A DNA stretch of 64,000 nt from Salinimicrobium sediminis. Its GTDB lineage: Bacteria; Bacteroidota; Bacteroidia; Flavobacteriales; Flavobacteriaceae. The stretch spans positions 186,001 to 250,000 of the forward strand of contig NZ_OCMF01000003.1 of assembly GCF_900215295.1 (NCBI RefSeq). The letters are read 5' to 3'. The position numbers were made by a program, and so were the translations under genes. Below, one piece after another: positions 60,628-64,000 of the stretch; positions within the stretch are counted from its first letter, which is position 1, and each line of letters begins with the position of its first letter. Below the pieces are notes generated by a model. The model was not told the origin of the DNA. It worked only from the letters and a program-made list of their open reading frames with translations, and made no database searches.

Positions 60628-60656
60628 CCCAGATATTCCAAAAACCGCACCAAAGT

Positions 60657-63287
60657 ATGTCTGAAGCATCAAAATACATAGCCCGGGAAGTAGAAAACAA
60701 GTGGTATGACTACTGGATGAAGCACGGCTATTTTCATTCTGAAGTTGATGAAAGAGAGCCCTATACCATAGTCATTCCGCCGCCAAATGTTACGGGGGTG
60801 CTGCACATGGGGCACATGCTTAATAATACTATTCAGGATGTATTGATACGCCGCGCCAGGTTGCAGGGCTACAATGCCTGTTGGGTGCCGGGAACAGACC
60901 ATGCTTCTATCGCTACAGAGGCAAAAGTGGTTGCTAAACTTAAAGCGGAAGGAATTGACAAAAATGACCTTTCCCGCGAGGAATTTTTAGAACACGCCTG
61001 GGAATGGACCCACAAACATGGCGGAATTATCCTGGAACAGCTCAAGAAGTTAGGAGCTTCCTGTGATTGGGAGCGTACAAAGTTCACTATGGATGATGAT
61101 ATGTCAGCTTCGGTCATTAAAGTTTTCGTGGATCTGTATAAGAAAGGCCATATTTACCGTGGTTACCGGATGGTTAACTGGGATCCTGAAGCTAAAACCA
61201 CCCTTTCAGATGAGGAAGTGATCTATCAGGAGCGGCAGGGGCATCTGTATTTCCTGCAGTATAAAATAGAGGGAACAGAAGACAGCCTCACTATCGCTAC
61301 CACCAGACCCGAAACCATCCTTGGGGATACTGCAATTTGTATAAATCCAAATGATGAACGTTTTACTCATTTGAAAGGTAGAAAAGCAATAGTTCCTTTG
61401 TGTGAGCGCGTAATCCCGATCATTGAGGATGAGTACGTGGATATGGAGTTTGGTACCGGATGCTTAAAAGTAACTCCGGCGCATGATGAGAATGATAAGG
61501 TGTTGGGAGATAAGCATAATCTGGAAGTGATTGACATTTTTAATGATGATGCTACGCTTAATTCCTTTGGAATGCACTACGAAGGAATGGACAGGTTTGA
61601 AGCCCGTAAAAGGATTGTTGCGGAACTTCAGGAGAAGGGAATTCTTGCAAAGACTGAAGATCACATAAATAAAATTGGCACCAGCGAGAGAACGGGTGCT
61701 GTGATAGAGCCAAAGCTAAGTGACCAGTGGTTTCTTAAGATGAAGGAGCTGGCGCAACCGGCTCTCGATGCAGTATTGGAAAAAGAAGTAAACCTGGTTC
61801 CGGAAAAGTTCATCAATACTTACCGTCACTGGATGGAAAATGTTCGTGACTGGAATATAAGCCGTCAATTGATATGGGGACAGCAAATTCCTGCCTTTTA
61901 CTATGGTGACGGCAAGGAAGATTATGTGGTTGCCGAAACTAAAGAAGAAGCACTGCAGCTTGCCCGTGAAAAGACCGGAAACAGCTCGCTTACTGCCGAT
62001 TCCCTGACGCAGGATAAAGATGCTCTGGATACCTGGTTCTCCTCCTGGTTATGGCCTATTTCGGTATTCAACGGAATTCTGGAACCCGACAATAAAGAGA
62101 TCAATTATTATTATCCCACTAATGATCTTGTAACTGCACCCGAGATCCTCTTTTTCTGGGTAGCACGTATGATCATTGCAGGCTATGAATACCGGGATCA
62201 AAAACCATTTAACAACGTGTATCTCACCGGAATCGTGCGCGATAAGCAGCGCCGAAAAATGTCCAAATCTTTGGGTAATTCACCGGATCCCCTTGGTTTG
62301 ATCGATGCCTATGGGGCCGATGGAGTTAGAGTGGGAATGCTTTTAAGTTCTCCTGCCGGGAATGATCTAATGTTTGACGAAGATCTTTGTAAGCAGGGAG
62401 GTGCTTTTGTAAATAAGATTTGGAATTCCTTCAAGCTGGTGAATTCCTGGGAAGTTTCAGATGAGGTTTCTCAGCCGCAATCAGCTAAAATAGCCGTGGA
62501 GTGGTATAAGGCTAAATTTCAGAAGACGCTGCGGGAGATCGATGATAATTATAAAAAATACCGCATAAGTGATGCCTTAATGGCAACTTATAAGCTGGTT
62601 TGGGATGATTACTGCTCCTGGTTCCTTGAAATGGTGAAACCGGCTTATGGCCAGCCTATGGACCGCAAGACTTTTAACTCCGTGAATGAGATCCTGGAGG
62701 AAAATTTAAAGATCCTTCATCCTTTTGTGCCATTTGTTTCTGAAGAAATCTGGCAGGCGATGAAAGCCCGAACCGAAAAGGAAGCTTTGATCATTGCTTC
62801 CTGGCCCAAAATTGAAAATTTTGATGCGGCTCTTATTGAAGAATTTTCTATAGCTTCTGAAGTTATTTCGGGAATAAGAAGCATCAGGAAAGAAAAGAAC
62901 ATTTCATTTAAAGACCAGATCGAACTCCAGGTTTTAAACAATGAAAATGCAGCAAATACATTTGATCCTGTAATTGAAAAGCTGGGGAATATTTCAGCAC
63001 TGTCATATACAGATCAACAGGTTCAGGGTGCTTTATCTTTCAGGGTCAAATCAAACGACTATTTTATTCCGGTTGCCGGAGCAGTTGATGTTGAAGCCGA
63101 AAAGGCAAAACTGGAGGAAGAACTTAATTATACCAAAGGTTTCCTGGCATCTGTTGAGAAGAAACTATCCAATGAACGATTTGTAAGTGGGGCCCCTGCA
63201 AAAGTTGTGGAGATCGAGCAGCAAAAGAAAGCCGATGCAGAAGCTAAAATAGAGGCAATTCAGGCAAGTCTGAAAGCACTCTCTTAA
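60657..63287 (+). CDS. valS: Valyl-tRNA synthetase
   Basis: Charges tRNA-Val. 876 residues from ATG 60657. HIGH motif appears as HMGH in [14 protein letters not shown], and KMSKS in [10 protein letters not shown]. The editing domain has [15 protein letters not shown], and the anticodon-binding domain and a C-terminal coiled coil (about 810-876) follow. The C-terminal arm is rich in Glu/Lys as usual. A terminator hairpin follows at 63315. Confidence 0.97.
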   Translation: MSEASKYIAREVENKWYDYWMKHGYFHSEVDEREPYTIVIPPPNVTGVLHMGHMLNNTIQDVLIRRARLQGYNACWVPGTDHASIATEAKVVAKLKAEGIDKNDLSREEFLEHAWEWTHKHGGIILEQLKKLGASCDWERTKFTMDDDMSASVIKVFVDLYKKGHIYRGYRMVNWDPEAKTTLSDEEVIYQERQGHLYFLQYKIEGTEDSLTIATTRPETILGDTAICINPNDERFTHLKGRKAIVPLCERVIPIIEDEYVDMEFGTGCLKVTPAHDENDKVLGDKHNLEVIDIFNDDATLNSFGMHYEGMDRFEARKRIVAELQEKGILAKTEDHINKIGTSERTGAVIEPKLSDQWFLKMKELAQPALDAVLEKEVNLVPEKFINTYRHWMENVRDWNISRQLIWGQQIPAFYYGDGKEDYVVAETKEEALQLAREKTGNSSLTADSLTQDKDALDTWFSSWLWPISVFNGILEPDNKEINYYYPTNDLVTAPEILFFWVARMIIAGYEYRDQKPFNNVYLTGIVRDKQRRKMSKSLGNSPDPLGLIDAYGADGVRVGMLLSSPAGNDLMFDEDLCKQGGAFVNKIWNSFKLVNSWEVSDEVSQPQSAKIAVEWYKAKFQKTLREIDDNYKKYRISDALMATYKLVWDDYCSWFLEMVKPAYGQPMDRKTFNSVNEILEENLKILHPFVPFVSEEIWQAMKARTEKEALIIASWPKIENFDAALIEEFSIASEVISGIRSIRKEKNISFKDQIELQVLNNENAANTFDPVIEKLGNISALSYTDQQVQGALSFRVKSNDYFIPVAGAVDVEAEKAKLEEELNYTKGFLASVEKKLSNERFVSGAPAKVVEIEQQKKADAEAKIEAIQASLKALS

Positions 63288-63314
63288 AGGATAACAATAA
63301 GTTCAAAATTTTAA

Positions 63315-63357
63315 AAAGCGGGAAATTTTCAGAAATGGAGTTTCCCGCTTAATTTTT
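63315..63357 (+). terminator. Terminator of valS
   Basis: AAGCGGGAAA pairs with TTTCCCGCTT (63341-63350) around a 15-base loop, followed by AATTTTT. It may also serve the ACBP gene on the other strand, which ends at 63451. Confidence 0.7.
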
Positions 63358-63450
63358 GAGAAACTTCGCTCCGCTATGCGAGAGGGTCAATGAAGATTGG
63401 ATTTTTGTGCTTGTAAATTGGAATGTAATTAAAACTACTGCCAGCTAACT

Positions 63451-63717
63451 TTACTCCGGAATATTCTCGTTTACCAGGTCAATATAAGCTCTTTTAGCAT
63501 CCAATACACTCATTCCTTTTACCTGTAGCAAAGCATTGAGCTTAAAGGCATTTTTGACGTCACTGTTACCCGAGGGAATGTAAGCTGCGGTATGTTCTGT
63601 TGCCTGTTTGTAATAGGCGTATAGCTTCAGCATAAGATCTGGCGGAAATCTTTCGGAAGTATTACAGGCCCTTTCATAAGCCTTTTCAAATTCTTTATCC
63701 ACTTCTTCAGGAGTCAT
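63451..63717 (-). CDS. Acyl-CoA-binding protein
   Basis: 88 residues. The ACBP family layout is clear: FEKAYERACNTSERFPPDLM, then KLYAYYKQATEH (the Y-x-x-Y/K-Q-A segment) and KNAFKLNALLQVKGMS. It binds long-chain acyl-CoA in the cytosol. The ATG at 63717 is one base after the psd stop (TAAAATG); a TTG at 63735 would lie within psd and is rejected. The arrangement implies co-expression with psd. Confidence 0.92.
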   Translation of the reverse strand: MTPEEVDKEFEKAYERACNTSERFPPDLMLKLYAYYKQATEHTAAYIPSGNSDVKNAFKLNALLQVKGMSVLDAKRAYIDLVNENIPE

Positions 63718-63718
63718 T

Positions 63719-64000
63719 TTAGGAGACTTTTGCAATAAGGCTGATTCCGCCTTTAACCTTTTGGTTCAGCTTCACATCAATTTCTGTTCCCAGGGGAAGA
63801 AAAACGTCCACTCTTGAACCAAATTTAATGAAACCGCTGTCGCTTCCCTGTACAACTTCCTCGCCAACTTTTGCATAATTCACGATGCGTTTTGCCAGGG
63901 CTCCGGCAATCTGTCTGTAAAGGATCTCTCCAACAACTTCGTTTTCAACTACAACAGTGGTGCGCTCATTTTCTTCACTGGCTTTGGGATGCCAGGCTAC
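63719..64000 (-). CDS. psd: Phosphatidylserine decarboxylase, C-terminal part (5' end outside window)
   Basis: Partial: only the last 93 residues are in the window. The self-cleavage site is visible as FIKFGSRVDVFLP, where Gly-Ser is cut to form the pyruvoyl prosthetic group, as in the short (about 220-residue) PSD subgroup. The preceding ALAKRIVNYAKVGEEVVQG is the conserved segment of the beta chain. It makes phosphatidylethanolamine from the product of pssA (42854). It is coupled to the ACBP gene. Confidence 0.93.
   Translation of the reverse strand, partial: VAWHPKASEENERTTVVVENEVVGEILYRQIAGALAKRIVNYAKVGEEVVQGSDSGFIKFGSRVDVFLPLGTEIDVKLNQKVKGGISLIAKVS

Noticed and set aside
60516-60653. 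Longer DUF1573 frame starting at 60653
   Set aside because: It would hide the signal peptide that starts at 60515 and overlaps the valS promoter.
60522-60656. Longer reading frame upstream of valS
   Set aside because: The exact -7 box at 60620-60627 lies inside it and the family N-terminus starts at 60657.
1-64000. Possible tRNA, CRISPR, IS element or prophage
   Set aside because: Reading of the intergenic regions on both strands found no cloverleaf, no spaced direct repeats, and no transposase, integrase or terminal inverted repeats.

Overview
The window reads as chromosomal backbone of a flavobacterium (phylum Bacteroidota, family Flavobacteriaceae; a marine Gramella/Salinimicrobium-like relative is my guess, not proven). 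The reasons are a type B T9SS sorting domain (16102-18024), many short lipoprotein signals, flavobacterial TAnnTTTG promoter boxes in place of the E. coli -10, and a housekeeping set of Bacteroidota type (S9 dipeptidyl peptidase, kynurenine 3-monooxygenase, Nif3 with a DUF164 coiled-coil protein, an archaeal-type short phosphatidylserine decarboxylase, LpxK, Lnt, LptB). I found no rRNA, tRNA, CRISPR array, transposase, integrase or prophage. Both ends cut genes: a P-type ATPase on the left and psd on the right.

Layout. 1-8.2 kb is a stress and energy-metabolism cluster: P-type ATPase end, tandem-domain universal stress protein, zinc alcohol dehydrogenase, a small membrane protein with PEP synthase, a phosphoribosyltransferase with an SDR oxidoreductase, and a frameshifted WG-repeat protein. 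Four near-identical Crp/Fnr-like palindromes (TGAY-N4-RTCA) sit upstream of these units and suggest one regulon. 8.4-12 kb holds a lipoprotein and the thioredoxin / ApbE / DUF4266 / DUF3570 operon. 12.4-16 kb carries a long PLP enzyme and two cell-wall peptidases (M15, M23). 16-18 kb is a secreted protein of seven exact 60-residue repeats. 18-24.5 kb has an amino-acid symporter, a Gfo/Idh/MocA oxidoreductase, a multi-PAS/GAF sensor lacking an ATPase domain with an overlapping response regulator, and a second universal stress protein.

24.6-35.3 kb: S9 peptidase, two ferritin-like stress proteins, apt, kmo, a cation/proton antiporter, lipoprotein MsrA with a cysteine-rich lipoprotein partner, a Cys-less zinc-ribbon protein and Nif3. 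35.6-47 kb is largely envelope and central metabolism: lpxK, a TPR hybrid histidine kinase, lipA-gap, lnt, pssA, lptB, and the kdsD-tatC-AhpD-like operon. 47-64 kb: recQ, a cyclophilin-FKBP fusion, a 1-Cys peroxiredoxin, a polyprenyl sugar-phosphate transferase, a small Cys protein/glycosyltransferase/sigma-factor operon, two tandem fasciclin lipoproteins, murB with an aminotransferase, a two-lobed aspartyl protease with PDZ, a DUF1573 protein, valS, an acyl-CoA-binding protein and psd.

The points most worth following are the shared palindrome regulon, the ApbE/DUF4266/DUF3570 operon as a candidate envelope redox or flavinylation system, the seven-repeat secreted protein, the sensor without an ATPase domain, and several genes whose best promoter box lies almost directly against the start codon.
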